Source: Candidatus Melainabacteria bacterium (GTDB lineage Bacteria; Cyanobacteriota; Vampirovibrionia; Obscuribacterales; Obscuribacteraceae). Taken from it: 58,887 nt of DNA. The translations under genes were made by a program, and so were the position numbers. A model generated the notes under the pieces. It ran no database searches. It was given only the letters and a program-made list of their open reading frames with translations, and was not told where the DNA came from. The stretch is from contig PLXC01000176.1 of the NCBI GenBank assembly GCA_003151275.1, positions 1 to 58,887 on the forward strand, given 5' to 3'. Below are positions 42,683 to 52,654 of this stretch, piece by piece; position 1 is the first letter of the stretch, and each line of letters begins with the position of its first letter.

Positions 42683-43867
42683 TTATGGAACACCAAAACT
42701 TTGCATTGCTTGTGAGGTTAATTTAGCGGCGGCATCCGAAGAAAACGGGCTCAGATTTGCTATCGCGGGCGGTGTCACATTCAAATTTTTGGCTGTGGGC
42801 GATGGAGATTGTTTCAATTGCAGAGCAACAAATTGCTTGTCACCTTGCACAACCATGGAAAGTTCCAGCAACATCCTTTTCATTTTCATGATCTCGGCGC
42901 TCAGTTGTTCAAGCATAACCAGACGGGTACTAATTGTTGCTATCGACAGACCTTTTTTCTGAGCGACGCTGCCTGTAATCACATCCAGTTGTGATTTCGA
43001 ACCTCTGCTTGTAAATCCCGGAATATTTGAGTCTGCAATCCAGCGATCAATTATTTGGTCTTTTCGCGTTTTACCGCCTGAATCACCGGGCGGCACCTCG
43101 TTGAGATATGCCCATACTGACTTAGGATATTCGATATCCGCAGTGGTTGGATAATTGAATAACTTGGCCAACATATTGGGCTCTACATCAGAGTTTTTTT
43201 TCTTACCGTTAACTGCTCTAAGTGTGTACATCGATGCCAGGGAAGGTACTACACCGGCAATGATCCCTAAAGTGCCAGATGGCACGGAAAGATTGGGATG
43301 CTTATTAGTCGGAATATCGTAGGCTTCGGCCAAGGCCCAGAAAACTCCATTGCTGATAAAGCTACCAGCGTTGGCGCGGGCGAGAAGCTTGTCGCGATCA
43401 CTTGTAAATGTGGAAAGTATTGCGGTGTATACATTTTGCTCAGCAGCCATCTCGGCCATTGCAAAATCAATTTCAAGACTGGTTCTCTCAATAATCTGCA
43501 AAGCTTGTTGTTTCGATTCAAGCAAATCTAAGCGTGCGTCTGAGCGCTCAGGAGAAGCAGCAAGGCTATCAACTCTTTGATGCAGAGACTGAATTCGATC
43601 GAGGACTGGAGAGAGTTGTATATCATTTGCAAGCTGAACGCTGTTGGCCGAAACACCGGTGGTGTTTAGATTTATTCCAGTTCGAAGTATCTGTTTAGGA
43701 AATGCATTGGAGTTGGCAACAGGCTCCGCTGGTGCGACTACTGCCGGTGCATTAGCGTCGGTCGCCAGGCGACCAGAAGAACTCGCCGCTCTATCCGCCA
43801 ACGCGGGACCATGATTTGGTAGCATCGCCGCCACTACCAGAAAAACGCTCAAAGACTTGGTTTTCAT
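42683..43867 (-). CDS. Secreted hypothetical protein with coiled coils
   Basis: The ATG at 43867 follows GAGGT by five bases; 394 residues. A signal peptide (SLSVFLVVAAMLPNHGPALA), a coiled coil (LDRIQSLHQRVDSLA, SKQQALQIIERTSLEID), a hydrophobic stretch (SGTLGIIAGVVPSLASMYTL) and a second coiled coil (TRLVMLEQLSAEIMKMKRML) are visible. No family is recognised. Its promoter carries the regulon repeat with a -10 TACACT at the standard distance, so it is a prime candidate effector of the K+ response. Confidence 0.7.
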   Translation of the reverse strand: MKTKSLSVFLVVAAMLPNHGPALADRAASSSGRLATDANAPAVVAPAEPVANSNAFPKQILRTGINLNTTGVSANSVQLANDIQLSPVLDRIQSLHQRVDSLAASPERSDARLDLLESKQQALQIIERTSLEIDFAMAEMAAEQNVYTAILSTFTSDRDKLLARANAGSFISNGVFWALAEAYDIPTNKHPNLSVPSGTLGIIAGVVPSLASMYTLRAVNGKKKNSDVEPNMLAKLFNYPTTADIEYPKSVWAYLNEVPPGDSGGKTRKDQIIDRWIADSNIPGFTSRGSKSQLDVITGSVAQKKGLSIATISTRLVMLEQLSAEIMKMKRMLLELSMVVQGDKQFVALQLKQSPSPTAKNLNVTPPAIANLSPFSSDAAAKLTSQAMQSFGVP

Positions 43868-43928
43868 CAGGACCTCTTTAAATAATGGCAGACAACACAA
43901 CTTGCAGTCGGTCTTCCCGAACTTCAAC

Positions 43929-43962
43929 AGTGTAAAACTGCGACTGTCAAGATGGCAACAAG
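43929..43962 (-). promoter_or_regulatory. 11-bp repeat pair with -10 TACACT (secreted coiled-coil gene)
   Basis: On the minus strand: CTTGTTG (43962-43956), CTTGACA (43951-43945), 10 bases, then TACACT (43934-43929). The same geometry as the kdp and barrel promoters. It is 195-230 bp from the kdp promoter site, which points the other way. Confidence 0.65.
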
Positions 43963-44158
43963 AATCAAACGCCAAAGGTCAGTCGTCTCAATTCATAGTT
44001 AACTATTTGTTGATTGTTAACGAAGAAACCAACATGAATGTCAATACCGCGGATGCTGTTGGAATCGCAATGGTTGTTCACAGTGACAAACACGTTTAAG
44101 CTTGTGCGCGCAGGAAAAACATCAAAATTGACAATGACCTTGATACGGATTAAGGTGT

Positions 44159-44192
44159 CTTGACCCTTTCTTGACACCCACAGCGGTACATT
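44159..44192 (+). promoter_or_regulatory. kdp operon promoter: 11-bp CTTGAC repeat pair with -10 TACATT
   Basis: CTTGACC (44159-44165) and CTTGACA (44170-44176) are 11 bp apart; 10 bases later is TACATT (44187-44192). Another CTTGATA lies upstream at 44139. The first ORF of the operon begins 20 bp after the -10, so the leader is short. This is the expected place for phospho-KdpE to act. Confidence 0.7.
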
Positions 44193-44212
44193 AGCTGTTG
44201 GAGCAAATAATC

Positions 44213-44293
44213 ATGGACTTGTTATACATAGGCGTTGCCATATTGTTCTTCGCACTCAGTGCCGCCTATGTCACTGGGTGTGACCGGCTTTAG
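44213..44293 (+). CDS. 26-residue membrane peptide leading the kdp operon
   Basis: A very short gene: ATG at 44213, stop at 44291. The product starts MDLLYIGVAILFFALSA and ends GCDRL: one membrane helix with a Cys and charged end. TTGGAG lies seven to nine bases before the start. kdpF follows 13 bp later. I recall small ORFs of this kind ahead of kdpF in other kdp operons, but I can name no function. It might stabilise the Kdp complex. Confidence 0.65.
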   Translation: MDLLYIGVAILFFALSAAYVTGCDRL

Positions 44294-44306
44294 GCGATAG
44301 GAAATC

Positions 44307-44396
44307 ATGAACTTTGACAACATCATAGCTGGGGCAGCGTCGCTAGGTCTGCTCGTATACCTCTTTTTCGCACTACTTTACCCAGAGAAGGTTTAG
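44307..44396 (+). CDS. kdpF: KdpF, small stabilising subunit of the K+ ATPase
   Basis: 29 residues; AGGA five bases before the ATG. One membrane helix: IIAGAASLGLLVYLFFALLY, then PEKV. The pattern A/L-G-L-L-V-Y-L-x-x-A-L-x-x-P-E-K is that of KdpF. It stabilises the KdpABC complex in the inner membrane. kdpA starts two bases after its stop. Confidence 0.88.
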   Translation: MNFDNIIAGAASLGLLVYLFFALLYPEKV

Positions 44397-44398
44397 TC

Positions 44399-46189
44399 AT
44401 GACCGGTATTGGATGGCTTCAGATTTTACTCTTCCTGGTGGTGCTGATCGCTTTGACGAAGCCACTTGGCACTTATATCAAGCGCGTCATGGAGGGGGAG
44501 TCAACATGGTTGGATCGATTGCTAAAACCAGTTGAAGAATTGATCTACAAGCTCAGTGGTATCAATGCTAAAACCGACATGCATTGGACTCAATATGCAT
44601 TTTGCATGCTTGCTTTCTCACTAATTTCGTTATTGCTAACGTATGCAGTTTTGAGATTACAAGGGTTCCTTCCATTTAATCCAATGGGCTTCTCAACTGC
44701 TCAAGCACCAAGTTATGCCACAGCAATGACGCCTGACCTGGCCTTCAACACCGCTGTTTCATTCACTACGAATACAAACTGGCAAGCGTACAGCGGTGAA
44801 AATACATTGTCTTATTTTTCTCAGATGTTGGCACTCGCCTTTCACAACTGGGTTTCCGCTGCCGCAGGTATCGCCGTTGCAGTAGCGATGATTCGTGGCT
44901 TTTCAAGATATTCTGCTTCTGGTATCGGCAATTTCTGGAGTGACTTGGTTCGCTCAACTCTTTACATCTTACTGCCGCTCAATCTGATTGCCGCTTTGTT
45001 TATGGTGTCACAAGGAGTAGTGCAAAACTTTAATCCTTACACGGTGGCGACTACAGTAGAAGGTGTACAGCAGATCATTCCGCAAGGTCCGATCGCATCA
45101 CAAGAATGCATAAAGCTGCTTGGCACCAATGGTGGTGGCTTCTTGAACGCCAACAGCGCTCATCCCTTTGAAAATCCAACAACTCTCTGTAATCTTGTCG
45201 AAATTCTTCTCATCTTCATCATTCCAGCCTCTTTGACATACACATTCGGTTTGATGGTCAAAGACACGAGGCAAGGATGGTCAATCTTCATCACTATGGC
45301 CACCCTTTTCCTGGTTGGCGTCGTTACCTGCTACGGCTTTGAGGCAGCAGGAAATCCCAACATCAGCGCTCTGGGTGTTGAGACCTCCACTTCACGCCTT
45401 GGTGATCTGGGAGGCAATATGGAAGGGAAAGAAGTGCGTTTCGGCCTGGCCAATTCTGCGCTCTTTGCCGTGATCACAACCGATGCAAGTTGCGGCGCTG
45501 TTAATGCCATGCATGACAGCTTCACTCCACTTGGAGGCTTGGTACCACTTCTCAACATGCAGCTCGGCGAACTGATTTTTGGAGGAGTGGGTGCCGGACT
45601 GTACGGTATCCTCATTTTCGCCATCCTTACAGTATTCATCGCGGGATTAATGGTAGGCAGGACACCTGAATATGTCGGCAAGAAAATTGAAAAGAAGGAA
45701 GTAAAAATGGCAATGCTCTACGTGCTCGCCGCTGCCTTTTCTATTCTTGGATTCACCGCTCTTGCTTCAGTTTTCGATCTTCCGACCGGCGGTTTTTGGA
45801 ACGCACCGGGAGCCACTTTCAATAATGTGAATAACAGCGGTTCGCACGGTTTCTCTGAAATCTTTTACGCATTTTCGTCTGCCACAGGCAATAACGGTTC
45901 TGCATTCGCCGGCATTACGGTGAACACACCCTTCTACAATCTCACTCTGGGACTGGCGATGCTGATGGGGCGATTTATGATGCAAGTACCCGTGCTGGCT
46001 ATCGCCGGTTCACTTTGCACAAAAAAATACATACCGACGACAAGCGGAACATTTCCAACTGATGGCTTGGTGTTCATTGTCTTGTTGATCAGCGTAATTA
46101 TTATTGTCGGAGCACTGACATTCTTTCCCGGATTAACTCTGGGCCCAATAGTTGAGCACTTCCTAATGCACGCCGGCAGGCTGTATTAA
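44399..46189 (+). CDS. kdpA: KdpA, potassium-binding channel-like subunit
   Basis: 596 residues, full length for the family. Four selectivity-filter-like loops are visible: SFTTNTNWQAYSGENTLSY, LGTNGGGFLNANSAHPFENP, TTDASCGAVNAMHDSFTPLG and SATGNNGSAFAGITVNTPFY. KdpA binds K+ from the periplasm and passes it to KdpB through an intersubunit tunnel. It begins two bases after kdpF. Confidence 0.97.
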   Translation: MTGIGWLQILLFLVVLIALTKPLGTYIKRVMEGESTWLDRLLKPVEELIYKLSGINAKTDMHWTQYAFCMLAFSLISLLLTYAVLRLQGFLPFNPMGFSTAQAPSYATAMTPDLAFNTAVSFTTNTNWQAYSGENTLSYFSQMLALAFHNWVSAAAGIAVAVAMIRGFSRYSASGIGNFWSDLVRSTLYILLPLNLIAALFMVSQGVVQNFNPYTVATTVEGVQQIIPQGPIASQECIKLLGTNGGGFLNANSAHPFENPTTLCNLVEILLIFIIPASLTYTFGLMVKDTRQGWSIFITMATLFLVGVVTCYGFEAAGNPNISALGVETSTSRLGDLGGNMEGKEVRFGLANSALFAVITTDASCGAVNAMHDSFTPLGGLVPLLNMQLGELIFGGVGAGLYGILIFAILTVFIAGLMVGRTPEYVGKKIEKKEVKMAMLYVLAAAFSILGFTALASVFDLPTGGFWNAPGATFNNVNNSGSHGFSEIFYAFSSATGNNGSAFAGITVNTPFYNLTLGLAMLMGRFMMQVPVLAIAGSLCTKKYIPTTSGTFPTDGLVFIVLLISVIIIVGALTFFPGLTLGPIVEHFLMHAGRLY

Positions 46190-46198
46190 CAAACGGAG

Positions 46199-48325
46199 AT
46201 GCAAGTGGAAACTGAAATTGAACTAGTACCGACAAAAAAAAAGACGCGACCACTGTTTGATCCATCGATCGTAACTGGGGCAGTGAAACATTCATTCATA
46301 AAATTGAATCCAGTAAAACTAGCCAAAAACCCAGTCATGTTCGTGGTTGGTGTTGGATGCGTGCTGACGTCGATTTTGTGGTTGCGAAACATGGCAATTG
46401 GATCAGTGTCAGCACCGACATTGCTTTTCCAAGGACAAATTACGCTCTGGCTGTGGTTTACGGTGCTTTTTTCGAACTTTGCCGAAGCGATGGCCGAGGG
46501 CAGAGGCAAGGCTCAAGCAGAAACATTGAGACGCGGGCGCAAAGAAGCAGTGGCGAGAAGACTGCTCAGTGGCGACCAAGAAGAAATGGTCGCGGCTACC
46601 CTGCTCAAAAAAAATGACATTGTTATGGTCAAAGCCGGAGAAATCATTCCCAGCGATGGAGAAATAGTCGAGGGAATTGCCACAGTAAATGAAAGCGCCA
46701 TCACTGGTGAATCCGCTCCTGTGATTCGAGAAAGTGGTGGTGATCGAAGCGCCGTTACCGGAGGCACAACAGTCCTATCAGACTGGCTGAGAATCAGAAT
46801 ATCCGTAGATCCTGGCGAAACGTTTATGGACCGCATGATCGCTCTTGTTGAAGGAGCACAAAGACAAAAGACTCCGAACGAAATCGCCCTAGACATCCTG
46901 CTTGCCGGTTTGACAATTGTGTTTGTCATTGCCGTGGCGACACTTCTGCCTTTTGCCACTTATGCAGTAAAAGCGGGCGGCTCAGGTCAAGCACCAGATA
47001 TATTTTCACTAGTCTCTCTCCTCGTTTGCCTAATTCCGACGACCATTGGCGGACTTCTTTCAGCAATCGGAATTGCCGGTATGGATCGTGTTCTTCAACA
47101 TAATGTTCTAGCCATGAGCGGCAAAGCTGTTGAGGCTGCGGGCGATGTTGATACGTTACTGCTGGACAAAACCGGCACTATTACTCTGGGAAATCGACAA
47201 GCAGTGGAATTTATTCCTGCACCGAATGTGACGCCGCAAGAGCTGGCTGATGCCGCCCAGATGTCGTCACTATCAGATGAAACCCCAGAAGGAAGATCTG
47301 TTGTTGTTCTGGCCAAAAGCTACGGACTGAGAGAGCGAGAACTTTCAAATAAAGATGCCGAGTTCATTCCCTTCTCAGCCCACACGCGCATGAGTGGCGT
47401 CAATATAAACGGCATTCAAATACGCAAAGGCGCAGCCGACGCTATCTACAAATATGTCAAAGAAGCTGGTCTATTGGTGCCGGTGGAGATCGAAAGAGAA
47501 GTGACGCGCATCGCCCAGGCAGGAGGTACACCACTGGCAGTAGCAGATAGTGTACGTGGTGCGCTGGGCGTGATTTATCTTAAAGACGTAGTCAAAGGAG
47601 GGATGAAAGAACGGTTCATGCAATTGCACTCTATGGGAATTCGCACAATCATGATTACTGGTGATAATCCTCTCACCGCCGCTGCCATTGCCACTGAAGC
47701 CGGTGTGGATGATTTTCTTGCAGAAGCCACACCAGAACTGAAGATGCAGCTAATTCAAAAAGAACAAGCGGGCGGCAGACTGGTGGCGATGACCGGAGAT
47801 GGCACCAACGACGCGCCAGCGCTTGCGGCAGCTGATGTTGGAGTGGCAATGAACTCTGGCACTCAAGCTGCCAAAGAAGCTGGAAACATGATCGATTTGG
47901 ATTCAAATCCGACTAAGTTAATCGAAGTTGTTGAGATCGGAAAACAGTTACTGATGACCCGCGGCGCTCTGACAACCTTCTCAATTGCCAATGATGTGGC
48001 TAAATATTTCGCCATCCTCCCTGCTGTTTTCGGCACACTTTACGCAGCTACTGCGGTTTCACACGGGCCGCTCTGGATTCTAAACATAATGAGATTACAC
48101 TCGCCAGAGTCTGCGATTCTAAGCGCGGTCATCTTCAATGCGCTGATTATAGTTTGCCTTATACCACTAGCTTTGCGTGGCGTCCCCTATCGACCAATGA
48201 GCGGTGCGGCATTGCTAAAGCGGAATTTTCTGTTCTATGGATTGGGCGGCGTGATCATACCGTTTCCCGGAATTTGGATGATTGACAATCTAATCGTCGC
48301 CCTTCATCTTGCCCCAATCAGTTAG
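46199..48325 (+). CDS. kdpB: KdpB, catalytic P-type ATPase subunit
   Basis: 708 residues with all P-type motifs: TGESAPV (actuator), [12 protein letters not shown] (phosphorylated Asp near residue 323), and [20 protein letters not shown] (P-domain end). ATG at 46199 sits right against GGAG; a GTG two codons on, at 46205, has better spacing and may be the real start. KdpB hydrolyses ATP to drive K+ uptake with KdpA and KdpC. Confidence 0.97.
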   Translation: MQVETEIELVPTKKKTRPLFDPSIVTGAVKHSFIKLNPVKLAKNPVMFVVGVGCVLTSILWLRNMAIGSVSAPTLLFQGQITLWLWFTVLFSNFAEAMAEGRGKAQAETLRRGRKEAVARRLLSGDQEEMVAATLLKKNDIVMVKAGEIIPSDGEIVEGIATVNESAITGESAPVIRESGGDRSAVTGGTTVLSDWLRIRISVDPGETFMDRMIALVEGAQRQKTPNEIALDILLAGLTIVFVIAVATLLPFATYAVKAGGSGQAPDIFSLVSLLVCLIPTTIGGLLSAIGIAGMDRVLQHNVLAMSGKAVEAAGDVDTLLLDKTGTITLGNRQAVEFIPAPNVTPQELADAAQMSSLSDETPEGRSVVVLAKSYGLRERELSNKDAEFIPFSAHTRMSGVNINGIQIRKGAADAIYKYVKEAGLLVPVEIEREVTRIAQAGGTPLAVADSVRGALGVIYLKDVVKGGMKERFMQLHSMGIRTIMITGDNPLTAAAIATEAGVDDFLAEATPELKMQLIQKEQAGGRLVAMTGDGTNDAPALAAADVGVAMNSGTQAAKEAGNMIDLDSNPTKLIEVVEIGKQLLMTRGALTTFSIANDVAKYFAILPAVFGTLYAATAVSHGPLWILNIMRLHSPESAILSAVIFNALIIVCLIPLALRGVPYRPMSGAALLKRNFLFYGLGGVIIPFPGIWMIDNLIVALHLAPIS

Positions 48326-48332
48326 GACAAAT

Positions 48333-48953
48333 ATGTTAAAAGAACTGCTACCAGCCTTGAGATTGACAGTCATCTTAGCCCTTTTAACAGGGCTGGCGTT
48401 TCCTCTTTTTATCACCGCCGCATCTCAACTCATGTTTGCAGACCAGGCCAATGGCTCTTTAGTGCGATCCGCCGATGGCAAAGTAATTGGCTCTCGGCTT
48501 TTGGCGCAGCGTTTCGAGGCAGCTAAATACTTTCATCCACGACCATCGGCAGCGGGCTCTGGTTACGCCGGTGAGGCGTCTGGAGGAACCAATTTAGGAC
48601 CAACCTCTGCCAAACTAATCAATGGCATCCAAGACGATCCTAAGACAAAAGCTGATGAATCGTTTGCCGGCGTAAAACAACTAACTGAGTCTTATCGAAA
48701 GGAAAACGAGCTGCCAGCCAACGCACCGGTACCAGTTGATGCGGTAACCCGTTCCGCCTCCGGACTGGATCCTGACATATCTGAAAATAATGCCCTGCTG
48801 CAAGTGCCAAGAATTGCCAAAGCTAGAAATTTGACCGCAGACAGTGTGACTAATCTCGTCCACAAATGCAAAACAGAACGTGAATTGGGAATTCTTGGCG
48901 AACCTCGAATAAATGTACTTTTGCTCAACATAGCTTTGGATAATAATAAATGA
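48333..48953 (+). CDS. kdpC: KdpC, accessory subunit of the K+ ATPase
   Basis: 206 residues from the ATG at 48333 (AGGA six bases before). One N-terminal membrane helix (LTVILALLTGLAFPLFITAA), then the conserved periplasmic part: ANGSLV, YFHPRPSAAGSGY, LPANAPVPVDAVTRSASGLD, LLQVPRIAKAR. The hallmark F-H-x-R-P-S and S-G-L-D-P-x-I are present. It is eight bases after kdpB. Confidence 0.96.
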   Translation: MLKELLPALRLTVILALLTGLAFPLFITAASQLMFADQANGSLVRSADGKVIGSRLLAQRFEAAKYFHPRPSAAGSGYAGEASGGTNLGPTSAKLINGIQDDPKTKADESFAGVKQLTESYRKENELPANAPVPVDAVTRSASGLDPDISENNALLQVPRIAKARNLTADSVTNLVHKCKTERELGILGEPRINVLLLNIALDNNK

Positions 48954-48979
48954 AAACCTCAATGCACTAACTTGAAAAC

Positions 48980-50977
48980 ATGAGCGACGGCCGACCTACA
49001 CCAGAAGAACTTTTGGAACGGCTTAAGGAAGAAGAAACGAGTCTCCTCACTGGTAAACTCAAAATCTTTCTTGGCATGGCACCTGGTGTCGGCAAAACTT
49101 ATACCATGCTTGAATCGGCGCAAAAACTGATTCGCGACGGAGTAGATATTGTCGCTGGATGCGTCGTAACACACGACAGAAAAGAGACCGAACAGTTGCT
49201 GCAGGGCATTGAACAGATTCCCTACAAGCAGATTGCATACAAAGGCACAACATTACCTGAGTTTGACTTAGATGCAGTCCTCCTGCGTAAACCGCGCGTC
49301 GTGCTTGTAGACGAACTCGCCCATTCAAATGTCGAGGGGTCGCGGCACGAAAAACGGTGGCAAGATGTCGAAGAATTGCTCAACGCAGGTATCGACGTTT
49401 ACACCACCCTGAATATTCAACATGTGGAAAGCGCTAACGATATAGTTGCCCAAATTACCAACATCCAAGTTAAAGAAACGGTTCCTGATTCTATGCTGGA
49501 AAGAGCTAATGAAATCGAACTTGTAGACTTGACGCCGGACGAACTGATCGAACGTTTAAAAGAGGGAAAGGTCTATGTTCCCGAGCAAAGTGCACGCGCC
49601 CTGGAGAACTTCTTTCGCAAAGGAAATCTCATTGCTCTAAGAGAATTAGCCTTACGCGCCACGGCTGAGCGCGTTGATGACCAGATGCAAAAGTATCGGC
49701 GCGATGAGTTCATCAAAGAAATCTGGCCCGCTACAGAGCGAATATTGGTTTGTGTTGGACCACATCCTCTGTCATCCCGCTTGGTGCGAGCAACAAAAAG
49801 AATGGCCAAAGGCTTGCGTGCAGAATGGACGGCTGCGTACGTGGAAACGGCTCGAACAGCTCGTTTCTCTCAAAAAGATCGCGATAGAATTATGCGCACT
49901 CTCAGGTTAGCTGAAAGGCTAGGCGCAGAGATCACGATTCTCACAGGTGAAAAAACTAGTGAGGAACTGGTTTCCTATGCGAACAAGCGAAATATAACGA
50001 AGATTGTCATCGGTAAGCCGGCCAAACCACGCTGGAGGGAGATTCTCTTTGGCTCAATTGTGGATGATCTGATTCGCAAGAGCGGCAATATAGATGTGTA
50101 CGTAATCACTGGTGACACGTCAAATACTGAACCGTTAGCCAAAGACATGAGTCATCGTACGATAAATTTCATGCACTACATCTACGCAATTATGACTGTC
50201 GCCTTAGCGGCTGCTATTGCTAAATTTGGTTTTCACAAGCTGGCGCAAGAGAACTTGATGATGTTCTTTCTACTCGCGGTTGTGGTCACGGCACTCAAAT
50301 TGGGAAAGGGTCCATCCATTCTCTGTGCCTTTCTTAGCGTAGGAGTCTACGATTTCTTTTTCGTACCTCCATACCTTTCATTTGTCGTTTCAGACACTCA
50401 ATACATCATAACTTTCGCAGTCATGTTAATAGTTGGACTAACTCTCAGCACACTAACGACAACAATCAAAAGACAAGCGGAATTATCCCGCAAGCGAGAG
50501 CGACATACTGCGACACTATATGCGATGACTCGCGAGCTCGCATCGGCAAGAGGAAAAAGAAATGTCGCTCGCATTTCCGTGCGCCACATCTGTGAAGTAT
50601 TCGCGTGCCAGGTAGCGGTGGTGCTAGCCGACGAAGAGGGCAAGATTGCCCCCGTTCAAGATATTGATAAAACGTACGAACTTGATGCCAAAGAAATGGG
50701 AGTCGCTCAATGGGTATTCATGAACAAGCAGGTGGCAGGAATTGGCACGTCCACCCTGCCAGGCGCGAAGGCGCTTTATTTACCCCTTTCAGGTTCTAAA
50801 GGCATGATAGGCGTGATTGGCATATTGCCGTTAAAGCGCGAACGAATGTTCGACCCTGACGAAATGCATTTGCTGGAAACCTTCGTCAATCAAATGGCTC
50901 TGGCTGTAGAACGCGCCTGGCTTGGCGACCAGGCAGCAAAGCAAATAACTACCAATGCCGGTCTAAGTCCGATTTAA
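48980..50977 (+). CDS. kdpD: Kinase-less KdpD (KdpD-USP-DUF4118-GAF)
   Basis: 665 residues; full KdpD has about 890. The KdpD N-domain has FLGMAPGVGKTYTM (P-loop, residues 30-43), VLVDELAHSNVEGSRHEKRW and YTTLNIQHVES. A USP domain follows (about 250-375; CVGPHPLSSRLVRATKRMAK, AEWTAAYVE), then DUF4118 membrane helices (395-500) and a GAF domain to the end. There is no HisKA or HATPase domain after it. The missing half resembles the separate kinase at 40382. In other bacteria the N-part and USP sense c-di-AMP or ATP. Confidence 0.93.
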   Translation: MSDGRPTPEELLERLKEEETSLLTGKLKIFLGMAPGVGKTYTMLESAQKLIRDGVDIVAGCVVTHDRKETEQLLQGIEQIPYKQIAYKGTTLPEFDLDAVLLRKPRVVLVDELAHSNVEGSRHEKRWQDVEELLNAGIDVYTTLNIQHVESANDIVAQITNIQVKETVPDSMLERANEIELVDLTPDELIERLKEGKVYVPEQSARALENFFRKGNLIALRELALRATAERVDDQMQKYRRDEFIKEIWPATERILVCVGPHPLSSRLVRATKRMAKGLRAEWTAAYVETARTARFSQKDRDRIMRTLRLAERLGAEITILTGEKTSEELVSYANKRNITKIVIGKPAKPRWREILFGSIVDDLIRKSGNIDVYVITGDTSNTEPLAKDMSHRTINFMHYIYAIMTVALAAAIAKFGFHKLAQENLMMFFLLAVVVTALKLGKGPSILCAFLSVGVYDFFFVPPYLSFVVSDTQYIITFAVMLIVGLTLSTLTTTIKRQAELSRKRERHTATLYAMTRELASARGKRNVARISVRHICEVFACQVAVVLADEEGKIAPVQDIDKTYELDAKEMGVAQWVFMNKQVAGIGTSTLPGAKALYLPLSGSKGMIGVIGILPLKRERMFDPDEMHLLETFVNQMALAVERAWLGDQAAKQITTNAGLSPI

Positions 50978-51051
50978 AACTTGTCTGGTTTACTCTAGCG
51001 TTCGATTTTGTTCCAGTCCGAATTGTTGATGGAAAAGAAATACGGTTAGTA

Positions 51052-51068
51052 TAGCACCGAATATAGTG
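51052..51068. promoter_or_regulatory. Degenerate copy of the GCACCG palindrome
   Basis: AGCACCGAATATAGTGC lies 75 bp after kdpD. It resembles the better palindromes at 19250 and 54693 and is possibly an operator for the aspartokinase gene. Weak. Confidence 0.3.
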
Positions 51069-51071
51069 CAA

Positions 51072-51110
51072 CTAGTGGGACTTTTGCAGATTTTGGCAAA
51101 GTCCCACTAG
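51072..51110 (+). terminator. Long hairpin after kdpD
   Basis: CTAGTGGGACTTT pairs with AAAGTCCCACTAG over 13 bp around a 13-base loop. It follows the kdp operon. A T-run is missing, but the stem is strong. Confidence 0.7.
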
Positions 51111-51272
51111 CACTCTTGATTCGTTATTAATACCGGCTCTCAATCACATTATCAAAGTCTTAAACCTGAAGCAAAAAGGACAGAATTTTGACTTCTCTGA
51201 AACAAAATTGTCGCGTCTTTGACGAGCCTGGATGTATACCGTAAATGACACAGCAGAGTTCAGGTGACACTC

Positions 51273-52523
51273 ATGAAAAGAATAGTTGTGAAGTTTGGCG
51301 GCACATCGGTATTGGACACCCAGAGAATTAAGAAGGCTGCCCAGATCGTCTTGGACGTGGCAGCACAAGGATATGAAGTAATCACTGTCGTATCAGCGAT
51401 GGGTCACACCACCGATCATTTGTTGAGTCTGGCTGAAGTTTTGAAAGAAAAGCCCAATCTTCGCGAACTCGATGCGCTCCTATCTTCAGGAGAACAGATT
51501 TCGGCGTCGCTTATGGCTATTGCCATTCAATCACTGGGCGGACGAGCAAAGTCATTTACCGGAGCGGCCGCTGGCATTACAACCGACAGCAAGTTCGGTG
51601 CAGCTTGCATCGAACACATTGAAGTAAGTAAGTTGGAAAAATACCTGAGCCAAGGAGTTATTCCTGTGGTGGCAGGTTTTCAGGGAATCGATCGTCGTGG
51701 CGATGTTACGACCCTGGGTCGCGGGGGATCAGACGCAACGGCAATCGCATTAGCGGGAGCGCTGATTGCAGAGCGTTGTGACATCTACACTGATGTAGAG
51801 GGAATCTACAGTGTCGACCCAAGAGTGTTTCCTCAAGCATACAAGCTGGATGCAATCAGCTATAAAGACATGTTGGCAATGGCAAAAGGCGGAGCCAAAG
51901 TTCTCCAAGCTTGCTCAGTGGAAATTGCCTTGAAGAACCACGTGCCGATTCGCGTTCGCTCCACATTCTGCCCTCAAGACGAAGGCACCCTCGTCACGCA
52001 GGACGCAAAACAAGTAAACATATTTACGGGTATCGCGATCGATAAAACCAAGTGCTGTATCAAGATAGTTTTGAATCATCTGCCAACGTCGGACAAGGGC
52101 GCTCAACGAGCTTTCAGGCACAAACGATATGAGCTCAAGAACTCTATTTACGGACTTTTGTCTAGAGCTGGGATTGGCATAGAATTTGGCAGATCAATTC
52201 AGAATAGTGCCTATCAAGTCACTCTTTGTCTAGCGCAAAGCGACTTGTCCCATGCATTAAACCTTATACACAACTCCGACAAGATGTTCGAATACAAAAC
52301 GGTTTTGGTGGAAACCGGTCTAGCCAAAATATCCATTGTCGGTGCCCAACTATCGTCTTCTTATGAAGTTGGCGTCATCCAGGCTTTGACTAGGGCCGGA
52401 ATTCAAATCTCTCTGGTATCGACTTATGACACACAATTGTCCGTAATGATCTCAGAGAAAGCAGTGGAGGAAGCGGTCGCTTTAACGCATGAGAACTACT
52501 GCCCATTGGAGCTTGCCTGCTAA
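51273..52523 (+). CDS. lysC: Aspartokinase
   Basis: About 416 residues from the ATG at 51273 (AGGTG upstream; an in-frame GTG lies at 51264). The kinase domain has KFGGTSV, SAMGHTTDHLL, GEQISASLMA and TLGRGGSDATAIALA. The C-terminal half holds two ACT-type regulatory regions; the second (VGAQLSSSYEVGVIQALTRA) is normal, the first is divergent and carries extra basic residues. It phosphorylates aspartate for Lys/Thr/Met and cell-wall diaminopimelate. Its place after kdp may be chance. It has its own promoter region after the hairpin. Confidence 0.88.
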   Translation: MKRIVVKFGGTSVLDTQRIKKAAQIVLDVAAQGYEVITVVSAMGHTTDHLLSLAEVLKEKPNLRELDALLSSGEQISASLMAIAIQSLGGRAKSFTGAAAGITTDSKFGAACIEHIEVSKLEKYLSQGVIPVVAGFQGIDRRGDVTTLGRGGSDATAIALAGALIAERCDIYTDVEGIYSVDPRVFPQAYKLDAISYKDMLAMAKGGAKVLQACSVEIALKNHVPIRVRSTFCPQDEGTLVTQDAKQVNIFTGIAIDKTKCCIKIVLNHLPTSDKGAQRAFRHKRYELKNSIYGLLSRAGIGIEFGRSIQNSAYQVTLCLAQSDLSHALNLIHNSDKMFEYKTVLVETGLAKISIVGAQLSSSYEVGVIQALTRAGIQISLVSTYDTQLSVMISEKAVEEAVALTHENYCPLELAC

Positions 52524-52654
52524 TCAATAATAAATGCTTTCTGAATTCTAACAACCGCGACCACATTTTGGAACATTAGTGGATAGGATACGACTTAGAG
52601 GGTGTCACTCAGATAAGACAGTATCAGTTTGATACCACTAAAGCGAGGAAGACA

